Shown: one piece after another, positions 50,601 to 58,964 of the stretch
How the letters are laid out: each line of letters starts with the position of its first letter
Numbering within the stretch: the first letter of the stretch is position 1
DNA from: Paracentrotus lividus
Taxonomy: Eukaryota; Echinodermata; Echinoidea; Camarodonta; Echinidae
Direction of reading: 5' to 3'
NCBI GenBank assembly: GCA_940671915.1
Contig: CALNVZ010002100.1
Location: forward strand, 21,899,388 to 21,963,387
Length of the DNA: 64,000 bases
The notes under the pieces: generated by a model
Databases searched by the model: none
What the model saw: the letters and a program-made list of their open reading frames with translations, nothing else
What the model was told of the DNA's origin: nothing
Made by a program: the position numbers and the translations under genes

Positions 50601-53600
50601 TGAACTAAAGTTTGTGAGATTCATAATGACAAATAAAGACAATAAATGCGACAGCATCTCATATATGCCTCTGCCCTTGAAGCAAATAATTTCAAAAGGT
50701 GACCTCTGTGGCCTTTGACCTTTGACCTACCCTACATACTCCAAAATCTAATCAGATTGTCTTCTTATGATGATACATACTATCCCAAATTTTGAAGTTG
50801 TTTATTTAAATTGGTTCTTGAGATATCGCAATGGCGAACTCTTTACTTGGAATTTCACAAGTTGACCTCTGTGACCCTTAACATTTGACCAACAGTACAT
50901 ACTCCAAAATCTAATCAGATCGTCTTCCTATGGTGATACATACTATCCTCAAGTTTGAAGTTAACGACTCAAGTTGTTATTGAGATATCACAATAAAGAG
51001 ACAACGGGACGGACGGACAGACAACCTGAACACATGCCTCCAGCACCATTTTCAGTGTCGAAAGGAATAAAAAAAATTAATACAGTATGATGATGAACAT
51101 CTGAAATTGTGCTCACATGAGTCTGTTTCCCATTTTGGAGGGAGCCCACCATACAGTACAGCCTTGCAGGTGACACACTTGAGAGAGTCAACATCAATGT
51201 TCTCCCAGCCATATTGAGCACAGTGTAGAGGAGACACATTATCTGGTTTGGCAAACCATGATGAGATCTTTGGTAGATGGTGTCAAGGAGAAAGAGATGG
51301 AATCTACATGTATCATGCAAATATATTGACATACATTGTAGCTATATGCCACAGGTTATGAGGCTCTCAATGTTGGGTTTACTTTTTTTTCTGTGGTACA
51401 GACTACCAACCCAATGGTTGAGTGTTCATAACTTTATTAGGTTTCCAAAAATATGCAATCATGACATGCCATGTTTAAAGACTTATTTAGACAGGAACTT
51501 ACTATATTGAAGTAAATGAGAAGCATATTAAAATAAGCTACATTATGAGATAAATATGTCAAAAGGATACAGAAAATGTTTCTACTCTGTTGAAGAAAAG
51601 CTCTTGATTCAACGGCTGAACAGTGCTACTTTGTTCATTGGAGATTTCATCCACCACCACAAATCCATCTGCAAATCCATCTGTATCACTGGCTTCATAG
51701 ACAGCTTCCTTTGAAATGACTTCACTGTAAACAAACAGTTGGTAAACAGTTATGGCAAAAAAAAAAAATTATAATTAAATGCAAAGTCAATAAACCATTG
51801 AATAAACAAGACAAATGGGACTTTGTCTCCTATATGCCTCTGCCCTTGTACAAATAATTTCAAAAGGTGACTTCTTTGGCTCTTGACATTTGACCTACAC
51901 ATTGCAAAATGAAAATCTAACCAGATTGTCATCTTATGGTGCATGGTGATATATAGATCTACTATGCCCAAATTTGAAGTTCATAAACTTGAAGTGGTTC
52001 TTGAGATATCACGATAACAAACTCAATACATTGAATTTCACAAGTTGACCTCTGTGACCCTTGACCTTTGACCTATAATATGTTATACACCAAAATTAAA
52101 TCAGATCATCTTCCTATCTATATTATCCATAATTTTGAGGTTCATATCTCAAGCCATTTTTTAGATATCGCGAAATAAACCCTAACATACATGGAATCTT
52201 ACAAGTTGACCTCTGTGACCCTTGACCTTTGACCTACATTCACCAAAATAATGAACAGTTATATACGGCCACCAGAGGGGGTGGTTGGAACTATAGTACC
52301 TGAACTGACGCGAAGAATGCGACTGGGGGGGGGGGTTCAGCAACGTAAACGTGTAAGAAAATGGGGTCTTTGCTCTCAGCTAGCTTCGATCACTCGATAG
52401 GCCACTATCGCTTGATCGAGCTGTGGCTATTTGCAGGTACTATTCACTGCTCAAGGTAAGATTCCTGGCTTGTGACATCATATGTCAGGATTAGTGGCAT
52501 TTTTGCACAATTCATGACGTTGGTTGGAACTACCTTGGTCACATGACAAGGTTTAGACCAATCACCTATTAAGATTCTAACCATGACGGATATAAATAGG
52601 CCTAGAATCTATAGGCTAACGTTAGGTCTAGATTGTCTTATACTTTTAGGTGATACTTCCTGTAATAAGCATGGTCAATCATAATTGACCTTGCACTGGG
52701 AAGTACCTTACTGCATCAGTTTTCTTCCAATGGAAAGTCAATGCAGAAAAGTGTCTTGAGCAGCTCCAGCCAAGTCAGGTGGCATAGCCAAAAAAGGGTC
52801 TAAAAATTCTACTAAACAAAATTTAAAATATCTAATGGAACACGTAGAAAAGTCTACAAGTTCGCTTTTGCAGAGCTAGAGAACAATGCATTTTGATTTT
52901 TGGGTGCTCTGATTAGCTACCGGTAGCTATCGCGAGGAGCTCCGCCTCCTGGTTGCGATGACTGAACTTCACTGAAGTGCGTTGACCGTAACTGAACAAC
53001 GCGATTCAGCTGTTCTTGATAAAGACGGCTTTGTCGTGCGCGCTGTCAATCATAACCAAAGTGGACCCATTTCGCAAGAAAAACTGCAAAACTCGACTTC
53101 ACAAAAGGTTAAGCGTAGACCCACTCTTTCAATATTATTTAGAATAAAGAAGAGAAATATAAAAAGGAACTTCAACGAATCCACTGTCGGACTACGCCCA
53201 ACATTTGAAAACGTATAAAGAAATGAGGACTTACCAAAAAAATAAATGACGAATCTAAATTTTATCGTGACTATTGTTCATTGGAAGGCACAATGGTAGT
53301 GTATTTCATATGCTAAACGTGATCATTCGAACATTTCTACGTGTGGAAGAATTATATTGCAATGAGACTACAGATTATCTTAATTTATTTTGAGGTAGAT
53401 CTAGGTTTAAAGCTGATTTTGCTAATTATTATTGAGAAGTTTCCTCAGCAACCAAGAGTGCGATAGACAGCAATTTTTCAGTACTGACTGATGTTGGTTT
53501 GCAGCTGTATGTGGATCTCCCCCACTCATGCACTACACTCGGATGATATGATATCATCCTCGTGCCCTCTGCCATTCAAGTCTCGAGCGCGATGAGGACA

Positions 53601-54728
53601 GAATAATTTACCCTTACAATCAACTTCTAACAACTTTAATTGGTATTTAATGGGCTCTTAACATTTGTAAAGGCATTGATATGAAATGTTGTTTAAAAAT
53701 ATGCTGAAATAAAAAGGAGAAATAAGAAGAAAAACCTCACCGATTTTCAGCAGTTCTCCGAATTTTGTGCCACTCCAGCTGGTATGGTAGCAGAGAGAAA
53801 AAAAAATGGAATGGAAATTGCTGCCTAGCCTGCCTGCGATCGTGCGTAAGCTAGGTGTGCATGTAAACATGGCGTAAAATAAACAAATGTTAACCTACCT
53901 GTCGACACGAAGTATTTTTAAATAAAAATGCAATAGAAAGATGTTTGTTTTTTCTCCGGCCCTCCCAATCATAAAGGTCATCATGTTCGGCACATAGATC
54001 GTAGGGTTCAGTGCCTCAATCGGCCTGCCGTCAATTCCCCCCCCTTCTTCTTTCTTTTTTTTTTTCTTCCTTAAACTTTTTTTTTTTGGGGGGGGGAGGG
54101 GGCTGGACGAAATATTTTTCTCATGGGCCGGAAGAGCTTAGTCTTGTTTACTTTACTTTGTCTTTACTCTTAATTCCTTTTCCTTTGTTGATTCCCCAAC
54201 CTTTTTTTTTTTTCTTTTTTTTTTCTTTTCTTTCCCCTTTTTTTTCTTTAGGGTGGAGGGGAGGGGGGGTCGGGCCTGGACGATATTTTTATCATGGGGC
54301 CCGGAGGAGCTTAGCCTTTTTTTTTTTTTTTTTTTTTTGTTTGTTTTTTTGCTAAGACTTTTTTTTAGGGGTGGATGGGGGATGGGGGCTTGGGGTGGAC
54401 GAGATATTTTGGTAATATTACTTTTAATATCCTTATAATCTGTATTTCTTTCATGTGTTTGTAAATAAAATTAAACTTGAAATGAAATACATCTAACTGT
54501 CTTTGTCTCTGTTTTATTCATTTATTTTCTTTAACAATGTACATACATCTAAGCCATTCATTGGGGTGGGGGACAATGGGGTAGGAAATTTAGGCTACAA
54601 TTGCCCTATTAAAATCTTGGATAGAATTTGGACTTATTCCCCCCCCAAAAAAAAAAACAAAAACAAACAAAACAAAAACAAAAAAAATAAAAAAAATAAA
54701 AAAAATATGACAATGAAAAAAAACTAAA

Positions 54729-54764
<36 letters not shown>

Positions 54765-55646
54765 GATCGATACAACCAAAAAAGAAAAAAAGAAAAAAGA
54801 TTCATTATAAGTATTTTATAATGAGGGGCGGGGAGCGGGGCTCAGCGCAACTTTTTCTCAGTAAACATGTACAAACACAAAAGTTACCATACATTCGTGA
54901 TTTTTAGCTTTGTTCAGCCCCCCACTTGCGACCCAGCCCCTTCACTTTAAAAAAATAAGAAATTACCAGGCCTCTTACCTCATAGCTTTAAAAACAATAA
55001 ACAAAACTTTTGTTAATACTATTATTATTATTTTATTATTACTTAGCTCCTACTAGTTTATTTTAGTTATTTATTTTTTTCATTCTATTTGCGAGTGAAT
55101 CAAAAGCTAATCATGCCTAACACAAAATTAAACAAACAAGGTAACTACTGTTGCCATGTCACATTCGACTTCGTGACGGAGACATCGTCGAAATGCAAGC
55201 TTTCGACAAAAGAGGGCGGCACAATTTTATCCCGCCATTAAATTACTTGCTTCTCTTGGTCCGTGAAATCAAAGGCAAAGATGTACATATATAGCGGTGA
55301 ATACTAAAATTAACTACTTTGAGGACATTGATAAGGCAGCAGCAGGCCCAGCATAGCCCCGGGAACGCTGCCACAGAAGTGGCAGCGTCCTGAAAGAAAC
55401 CCTAACAATAACATTCTAAAAGCAAGTGCGATTTGGAATGGTTAAAATACCACTGAAGATCGGTATAAAATATAGCACAAATATAATTCACTTAATGTCA
55501 CTTACCCAACAGACTAATGCAAATTAGATATTCCTAAAATTGTGTTGCACTTGAAGAAATCTTGTATTTTTCCAGCCATTCAGAGTCTCGCCGCCGATCT
55601 CGGTCAAAATACTAAGCGATGTAGAGTATACAGCTGCTGCGTCCAT
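41559..55646 (-). CDS. ZC3HC1: ZC3HC1 / NIPA, C3HC zinc-finger protein (whole gene)
   Basis: Homologue of NIPA, described as an F-box-like SCF adaptor in mammals and as a nuclear-basket protein partner of TPR (family knowledge). Exons in order: 55,551-55,646 (tentative), 53,741-53,778 (tentative), 51,571-51,724, 51,117-51,267, 50,145-50,228, one missing exon, 45,045-45,169, 44,749-44,893, 42,156-42,368, 41,559-41,639. Two zinc-binding modules are visible: Cys-x2-Cys of LKCVTC with His-x3-Cys of RHSKTCPW, and Cys-x2-Cys of MSCEYC with His-x3-Cys of EHRSWCPW. Phases agree at every junction except across the missing exon, where a 3n+2 exon is required. The Ser/Pro-rich loop between the last two modules is much shorter than in human. 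Same strand and order as UBE2H, which it follows by 6.7 kb. Confidence 0.92.
42156..42368 (-). CDS. ZC3HC1: ZC3HC1 coding exon (HRSWCPW module)
   Basis: Encodes IDKGLFNPIEEHRSWCPWTK, then a polar linker with PRHKNQDNK, then VKPAWQELLVLLHQRSSPTK. NPIEEHRSWCPW matches human DPTSQHRDWCPW and supplies the last His and Cys; PAWQELLVLLHQ matches PGWKAVLTILLAHKQ. 71 codons, phase 0 at both ends. Acceptor cttcttggcag, donor GTG|GTAGGT. Confidence 0.95.
42369..44321. other. ZC3HC1 intron with strongly G-poor plus strand
   Basis: From about 43,080 to 44,230 the plus strand is rich in A and C and very poor in G, unlike its surroundings and reminiscent of echinoderm mtDNA composition. I could not recognise a mitochondrial protein in either strand, so no NUMT call is made. 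Confidence 0.4.
44322..44736. mobile_element. Palindromic MITE, GGCCCGAATTCACAAAGG ends
   Basis: Both ends read GGCCCGAATTCACAAAGGTG inward, followed by GATTCTGCAAAATCCACGGA-like sequence; near palindromic over the whole 415 bp, with GTAACCATAGCGACAAGCGT mirrored near the centre. It abuts the ZC3HC1 exon at 44,749. Confidence 0.85.
44749..44893 (-). CDS. ZC3HC1: ZC3HC1 coding exon (second Cys pair, Rsm1-like)
   Basis: Encodes SSEDSQSPTMSCEYCRRNVG, LWNFTPSGETTKTLTEEEVS and EPTAKKLK. MSCEYCRRNVGLWNF aligns with human LITCSQCMRKVGLWGF. Acceptor ctaccccag; donor AAG|GTAGGA. A 415-bp palindromic MITE begins about 12 bp into the downstream intron, so intronic splice signals on this side are squeezed. 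Confidence 0.94.
45045..45169 (-). CDS. ZC3HC1: ZC3HC1 coding exon (helical middle region)
   Basis: Encodes IEEKEGVLSRLVTGVLGEDP, PTSDTKRIESICFIALSGWS and R, corresponding to human DKISLLLHLLEDEL through VTACILSVCGWACS. The ICFIALSGW core is the recognisable part. Acceptor atttccag, donor AG|GTTAGT, phase 2, joining exactly to the next exon. Confidence 0.93.
45412..45556. mobile_element. Small palindromic MITE, GGCCCGTATTCTGAATC type
   Basis: Left GGCTCGTATTGGAGTTTAAG; right, reverse-complemented, GGCCCGTATTCTGAATCAGA; about 145 bp, imperfect palindrome in a ZC3HC1 intron. Ends of this kind are frequent in marine invertebrate genomes (general knowledge). Confidence 0.6.
46092..47026. mobile_element. 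TIR element, GGGGGGCGTTTCACGAAACC ends
   Basis: Ends GGGGGGCGTTTCACGAAACC and its exact reverse complement bound 935 bp. Subterminal GACAAGTTAGTCATATCT and TTGTCC/GGACAA motifs recur inward on both sides. No transposase frame. ZC3HC1 intron. Confidence 0.8.
47027..47808. other. ZC3HC1 intron, no exon found
   Basis: Searched for the missing exon by eye on the minus strand; no match. A C-run/A-run tract is at 47,624-47,667. Confidence 0.4.
47809..48116. mobile_element. MITE, AAAGATGATCGAA ends (copy 1)
   Basis: TIRs of about 60 bp: AAAGATGATCGAACCTCACC at left, and AAAAGATGATCGAAATCAAC at right on the other strand, both running into ATACTCGAAAA and TTTGAAGTCG. 308 bp. The same family as 63,383-63,721. 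Confidence 0.8.
48117..48939. other. ZC3HC1 intron, no firm exon
   Basis: One weak minus-strand candidate near 48,360-48,400 ends in a perfect donor (GTAAGTACT) with TYLTDLSQIILA upstream in the right phase for the exon at 45,169, but there is no convincing acceptor and a stop lies 5 codons further up. Not called. Confidence 0.3.
49134..49478 (+). pseudogene. Crypton/KIAA1958-ZMYM-like N-terminal domain fragment, frameshifted
   Basis: The frame from 49,134 includes PRFELLDEDIDIG and DSKNTKNSVKFAMNVFEEYL, the start of the helical domain found ahead of the tyrosine-recombinase-like (DUF3504) region in Crypton-derived proteins. The frame stops at 49,403, but one base over it resumes as NELPNSELDNVLQRFYAGAR and QK, the expected continuation. 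It then reaches a donor-like TG|GTGAGT at about 49,473. No recombinase core in the window. Family assignment is from remembered pattern, so moderately sure. Confidence 0.6.
49495..49670. repeat. Near-perfect palindrome, 175 bp
   Basis: Arms share ATATAGTGACTGCC, GTTTCTAAAG and GGCCTTCCATCCAGCTAT with their reverse complements; the loop is a few bases around CCTCGGCAAGCCTCGGGG. Related to the palindrome at 12,387-12,562. It can form a long hairpin. Confidence 0.85.
50145..50228 (-). CDS. ZC3HC1: ZC3HC1 coding exon (C3HC finger, second half)
   Basis: Encodes (Y)CSSCKKLEESLRTRHSKTC followed by PWQSNPSP, matching human RCAELKKALCTAHEKFCFWP and DSPSP. His and Cys of RHSKTCPW complete the zinc site. 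Acceptor ccttcattag, donor GTAAG, leaving phase 1. No exon accepting this phase was found before 45,169. Confidence 0.95.
50640..51060. repeat. Tandem GACCTCTGTGACC repeat, two units
   Basis: Two units of about 165 bp with GACCTTTGACCTACC, CTCCAAAATCTAATCAGAT, TGATACATACTATCC and GAGATATCGCAAT, closing in ACGGGACGGACGGACAGACA and ATGCCTCCAGC. It ends about 55 bp from the ZC3HC1 exon at 51,117. Confidence 0.75.
51117..51267 (-). CDS. ZC3HC1: ZC3HC1 coding exon (C3HC finger, first half)
   Basis: Encodes ISSWFAKPDNVSPLHCAQYG, WENIDVDSLKCVTCKAVLYG and GLPPKWETDS with a split Tyr codon. The match to human KWAGKPFELSPLVCAKYGW and DMLKCSSCQAFLCASL is unmistakable. LKCVTC gives the first zinc pair. 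The donor is T|GTGAGC; the frame stays open past it by chance. The intron downstream holds an AGGTCA tandem repeat. Confidence 0.96.
51571..51724 (-). CDS. ZC3HC1: ZC3HC1 coding exon (N-terminal acidic region)
   Basis: Encodes 51 residues with an acidic, Val/Asp/Ser-rich start (SKEAVYEASDTDGFADGFVV) and the conserved end LNQELFFNRVETFS, matching human SKEAFFSRVETFSS. Acceptor tttgtttacag, donor GTATCC. An AGGTCA-bearing tandem repeat begins about 100 bp upstream in the preceding intron. Confidence 0.92.
51825..52262. repeat. Tandem GACCTCTGTGACC repeat, three units
   Basis: Same family as 50.64-51.06 kb: TTCACAAGTTGACCTCTGTG followed by ACCCTTGACCTTTGACCTA occurs at about 52,037 and 52,199, with a poorer unit at 51,860. 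Truncated at the right, without the GGGACGGA end. ZC3HC1 intron. Confidence 0.75.
52263..53740. other. ZC3HC1 intron, unassigned plus-strand frame
   Basis: A 78-codon basic plus-strand frame (52,982-53,218; ends NFNESTVGLRPTFENV) follows a GGTCAATCATAATTGACC inverted motif at 52,673-52,690, also present in altered form near 32,600. A strong minus-strand donor (TTTG|GTAAGTCC) at about 53,229-53,236 has no coding exon behind it. No family recognised. Confidence 0.3.
53741..53778 (-). CDS. ZC3HC1: Tentative ZC3HC1 mini-exon (38 bp)
   Basis: A long pyrimidine tract followed by accatacccag-type acceptor precedes 38 bases ending in donor CG|GTGAGG. They encode LEWHKIRRTAEN(R). It starts in phase 0 and ends in phase 2, exactly what the next exon needs. 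KIRRTAEN may correspond to human KIRQLIDEG. Support is splice quality, phase and a weak match. Confidence 0.5.
55551..55646 (-). CDS. ZC3HC1: Tentative ZC3HC1 first coding exon
   Basis: ATG at 55,646 opens 32 codons, beginning MDAAAVYSTSLSILTEIGGE and ending in NTRFLQ, with a possible phase-0 donor CAA|GTGCAA at 55,550. An NRF1-like motif lies just upstream of the ATG. A stronger donor, GTAAGTGAC at 55,505, lies beyond an in-frame stop, so if that one is used the exon is non-coding. No clear match to the human N-terminus, which is poorly conserved anyway. The exon sits in a block present in only one arm of the large inverted repeat. Confidence 0.35.
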
Positions 55647-55700
55647 GTCGCGCGCATGCGTGTTGCAAACTAACTCACCCGCGAATGTGACTCATTTATA
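55647..55700 (-). promoter_or_regulatory. Candidate ZC3HC1 promoter with NRF1-like site
   Basis: CpG-dense patch in an AT-rich neighbourhood. GCGCATGCG at 55,652-55,660 closely fits the palindromic NRF1 site (YGCGCAYGCGCR) common at housekeeping promoters, and it lies directly upstream of the candidate ATG. No TATA box seen. The function is inferred from motif and position. Confidence 0.4.
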
Positions 55701-56120
55701 CTACACTGTAACAGCAATTCTGATGCATTGTTTTGGCTTTATGATCATCATAAAAAATGAGGATAGACATCCGGCTAGTATTTTTAGTACATAAACTAAT
55801 AAAATAAACTAGGTTTGATCCACCTTTTATTCCATAATTTTGACATTCTTGTGTGGAAAAGGGAAGGCACCTCATGTTTTGATGCTAATAAAGCGTAGCC
55901 CGCACACTTTGTGTGCGGGCTAGTCGTAGTAAGCCCCAGCAGTGCTCAAGGAAAGGAAATAAGGAGAAGAAGATTGCCAACAATTCGGTAAGTGAATTTT
56001 CCATGTTTTTTTCATATTGCCTTTTTTGCTAAATCTTTTGAGTATGACTGTGTTGATGTTTCGTACGTGGTCCCGTCTATGGTAGTCTCGGTAAGCTGAT
56101 TACGGCTCCACTGCACACGT

Positions 56121-57255
56121 GGATCTCCCCCTAAGTTTGAAGCTCTGATGATAAAGTAGAAAAAGCAAGTCTTGACATTTCGCGATAACGAGCAAACAGC
56201 ACGGACAACAAACAGACAACTCGAAAGGCGAAATTATGATAGTAAGCTTATCTAAGACAGATACAGAGTCAACCCCAGCATATAAGTGGGGTTTTACCTT
56301 GAATTTACTGACTCTGTCTAAAGTTCCTCCCCCCAACTTCCAAGCACGGCTGGCTGCAGTGCCACCGGTTATCGGTCGCCGGCCGCCCCGCCGGGACGCG
56401 CGGGGTCCGGGTTCCCGGTTCCCCACGCTTGACAATGTGCCAGCAGGTCACGTCAATCGTCATCAACGTTACCTTCCAATTTCCAGTTCGATTATTATCT
56501 TAAAAAGCTTAATTTATGTTTACATTCATGGATTTGTATATCAACTAACCTTTGGGTTTTCTCTCCACGGGTGACCCCCTTCAAAAATGAAGATAATAGG
56601 GCTGTAATCCTACGAGGTTTTTCACTGACAGCCATGATTATTCGAAGTTCGCGAATCAATAATATGAGCTTGCGCTAATTTAGACGGAAGCTCTGATTAG
56701 TCAATAATTTAGTCGTTAGCACACATTTAGCCAATCATAGGAGTCGTTTTACTTTAACATGAATTTAGTGTTCCGCTGGAATTATTGCAGACTCGAAGAA
56801 CGCATGTAGAACCTACAAAAATGTCTCATTTGCCAATTTCGGTGAATAAATGCTTTATAGAGACACCGAAAGATGAATGTAAGTGTAAAAAATCTTTTCC
56901 TTGTGGAAAAAGTGCCGTAAAAATGATACATTTTGTTGAAGATCTATAACCAAGTCCCACGTACTCATTATTGTGTTAGATCTAGATCTAACGTTAGACC
57001 TAGCAGTTAGATCTAGTTAGATCAGATCTACTTTGTCTTTGGGATTGTTGTTCTTCCTCCACTTGTTGTAGCTCCATAACTGGCTGAAAAGTTGGGGGAA
57101 GACATGTAAAATCATCCCCCAGTTAAAGTTATATTACTTCAGGGATTCTTTCCATAAATTAAATAGATCTAACGTTAAAGAGTCTAACTTTATATTGTTA
57201 ACTTAACGTTAGATTTTTTTTTATTTCATACAATTCAACTGAATCCACGCATATC
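56121..57255. other. Spacer of the large inverted repeat
   Basis: Single-copy centre. A GC-rich, CpG-dense patch (about 56,360-56,425, CGGTCGCCGGCCGCCCCGCC) stands out. The frames across it (111-112 codons, both strands) show no family. Dense AGATCTAGATCTAAC / TAACGTTAGA motifs occur at 56,977-57,025 and 57,168-57,215. Confidence 0.45.
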
Positions 57256-58933
57256 CGCATGCAGTGGAGCCGTAATCAACTTACCGAGACTACCATAGAC
57301 TACTTACCGAATTGTTGGCAATCGAGCACTGCTCCCTAATGTCCTCAAAGTAGTAAAATTTAGTATTCAACCGCTATATAGATTTAGATGTATGATGGGG
57401 AGACCATAGTTCGCGCAAATTTCAAAAATTATACAAAATGTGACATCCAATCAACAATATTTCATGTTTTACTCAAAATCAACGAAAACTATGATTACCA
57501 AATAAACGGCAAAATTCTAAACTCTGAATCGCCGAACGAAGAAGTGAAGTAGTGAACTAGGTCAAAGGGTTTCGACGATATCGCGATTTCAAAATTCTAT
57601 GTCGATCGAACGATCGCGCATTCTGCTGAAAAAGTCAACAAAACAGTGTGACCTTAATTCCCGCACGAGCGTTTGACAAAGATTTATCAAGAAATTCCAT
57701 CAGTCTGAGGAAAGGGAAAGGAAAGGGCGGCAATTTTTGGTCCCTCTTTCTGATGGTGCTATCAGATTTTCATGATATTGATTACTTTTTGAGATATCCA
57801 TCATGCGTGAATTAAGGTTCTGCGCGAATTATGGTTACACCACCATACATCTTTGCCACTGATTCCACTGAACAAATGGCGCAAGTAATTGAATAGCGGA
57901 ATAAATTGTGCCGCCCTCTTTTGTCGAAAGCTTGCGTTTCGACGATGTCTCCGCCTCGAGTCGAATGTGACATGGCAACAGTAGTTACCTTGTTTGTTTA
58001 ATTTGTTGTTAGGATGATTAGCTTTTGATTCACTCGCGAATAGAATGAAAAAATAATAACTCAATAAAAACTAGTAGGGTCTAGTAATAATAAAATAATA
58101 ATATAATATTAACAAAAGTTTTGTTTATTGTTTTTAAAGCTATGAGGTAGAGAGGCCTGGTGATTTCTAATTTTTTTTAGAGTGAAGGGCTGGGCGTCGC
58201 AAGTGGGGGGGGGCTGACAAGCTAAAAATCACGATGATGTATGTAATTTTTGTGTTTTTGTACATGTTGCTGAGAAAAGTAGGCTGAACCCCATCCTGCC
58301 CCTCATTATAAATACTTATAATGATCTTTTTTTTCTTCTTCTTTTTGGTTGTATTGACTGCAGTTTTTTGTGTTTTTTTTTGTGTTGTTTTGTTTTTTCA
58401 TGTATCATGATTTTTTGTAATTTATCATCTTAGTTAACCCAATGCTTTATTAATTCATTTTTTTATTTTTTTATTTATTTATTTATTTTTTTTTTTTGTT
58501 TTTTAGGGCGGGGGTGGGGTGGAATAATGTCTAATATTCTGTCAAGATTTACTAGGCAATTAGTAGGCCTAAGATTTCACGCTCCCATGTTCGCCTCCCA
58601 ATGAATGGCTAAGGATGTATGTACATTGTTAAAAGAAAATAAATTAATAAACGAGACAAGACAATTAATGTTTTTGCAATTCAAGTTAATTTTAATTACA
58701 AAACAGGAAGAATTACAGAATTATAAGGACATTAAAGTAAAGACAAAAGTAAGTAAACAACACTAAGCTCCTCCGGGCCCCTTACCAAAACATCTCGTCT
58801 ACCCCGAGCGCCGCCACCCCCTCCATCCACCCCTAAAAAAAAGTCTTAGCAAACAATACAAAAAAAGAAAAAAAAAGGCTAAGCTGCCTCTGGGCCCATG
58901 ACGAAATATCTCGTCCAGCCTGACTCCCCCCTC

Positions 58934-58960
<27 letters not shown>
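57256..58960. repeat. Large inverted repeat, right arm
   Basis: Partner of 54,240-56,120, separated by a 1.1-kb spacer. It lacks the 600-bp block holding ZC3HC1 exon 1 and instead carries a MITE at about 57,390-57,850. Without these indels the arms are of similar length. The 87-codon minus frame at 57,801 is the mirror of non-coding left-arm sequence and is not called. Confidence 0.85.
57390..57850. mobile_element. MITE inserted in right arm of the inverted repeat
   Basis: Left end ATGTATGATGGGGAGACCAT followed by AGTTCGCGCAAATT; right end, reverse-complemented, ATGTATGGTGGTGTAACCAT then AATTCGCGCAG. About 460 bp, present only in this arm, so it arrived after the inverted duplication. Contains CGATCGAACGATCGCG. 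No transposase. Confidence 0.75.

Positions 58961-58964
<4 letters not shown>

Larger units (their letters stand above)
54240..56120. repeat. Large inverted repeat, left arm
   Basis: Reverse complement of 57,256-58,960 in blocks: GGTGGATGGGGGATGGGGGC at 54,370 with 58,805; AAGCCATTCATTGGGG at 54,551 with 58,600; GTAACTACTGTTGCCATGTC at 55,141 with 57,985; TAGTCTCGGTAAGCTGATTA at 56,084 with 57,285. It contains a block (about 55,333-55,937) absent from the other arm, and T-run/G-run tracts at its outer end. Confidence 0.85.

Noticed and set aside
51277..51510. Plus-strand frame ending CLKTYLDRNLLY, recalling LINE C-termini
   Set aside because: It overlaps the ZC3HC1 splice acceptor region, and the similarity is only a few residues.
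52982..53218. 78-codon basic plus-strand frame as a possible separate gene
   Set aside because: No recognised domain, no splice or poly(A) support, and inside a ZC3HC1 intron next to repeat sequence.
56100..56574. 111-112-codon frames on both strands in the GC-rich spacer
   Set aside because: Overlapping antisense frames over a CpG-rich patch; no splice signals or family match.
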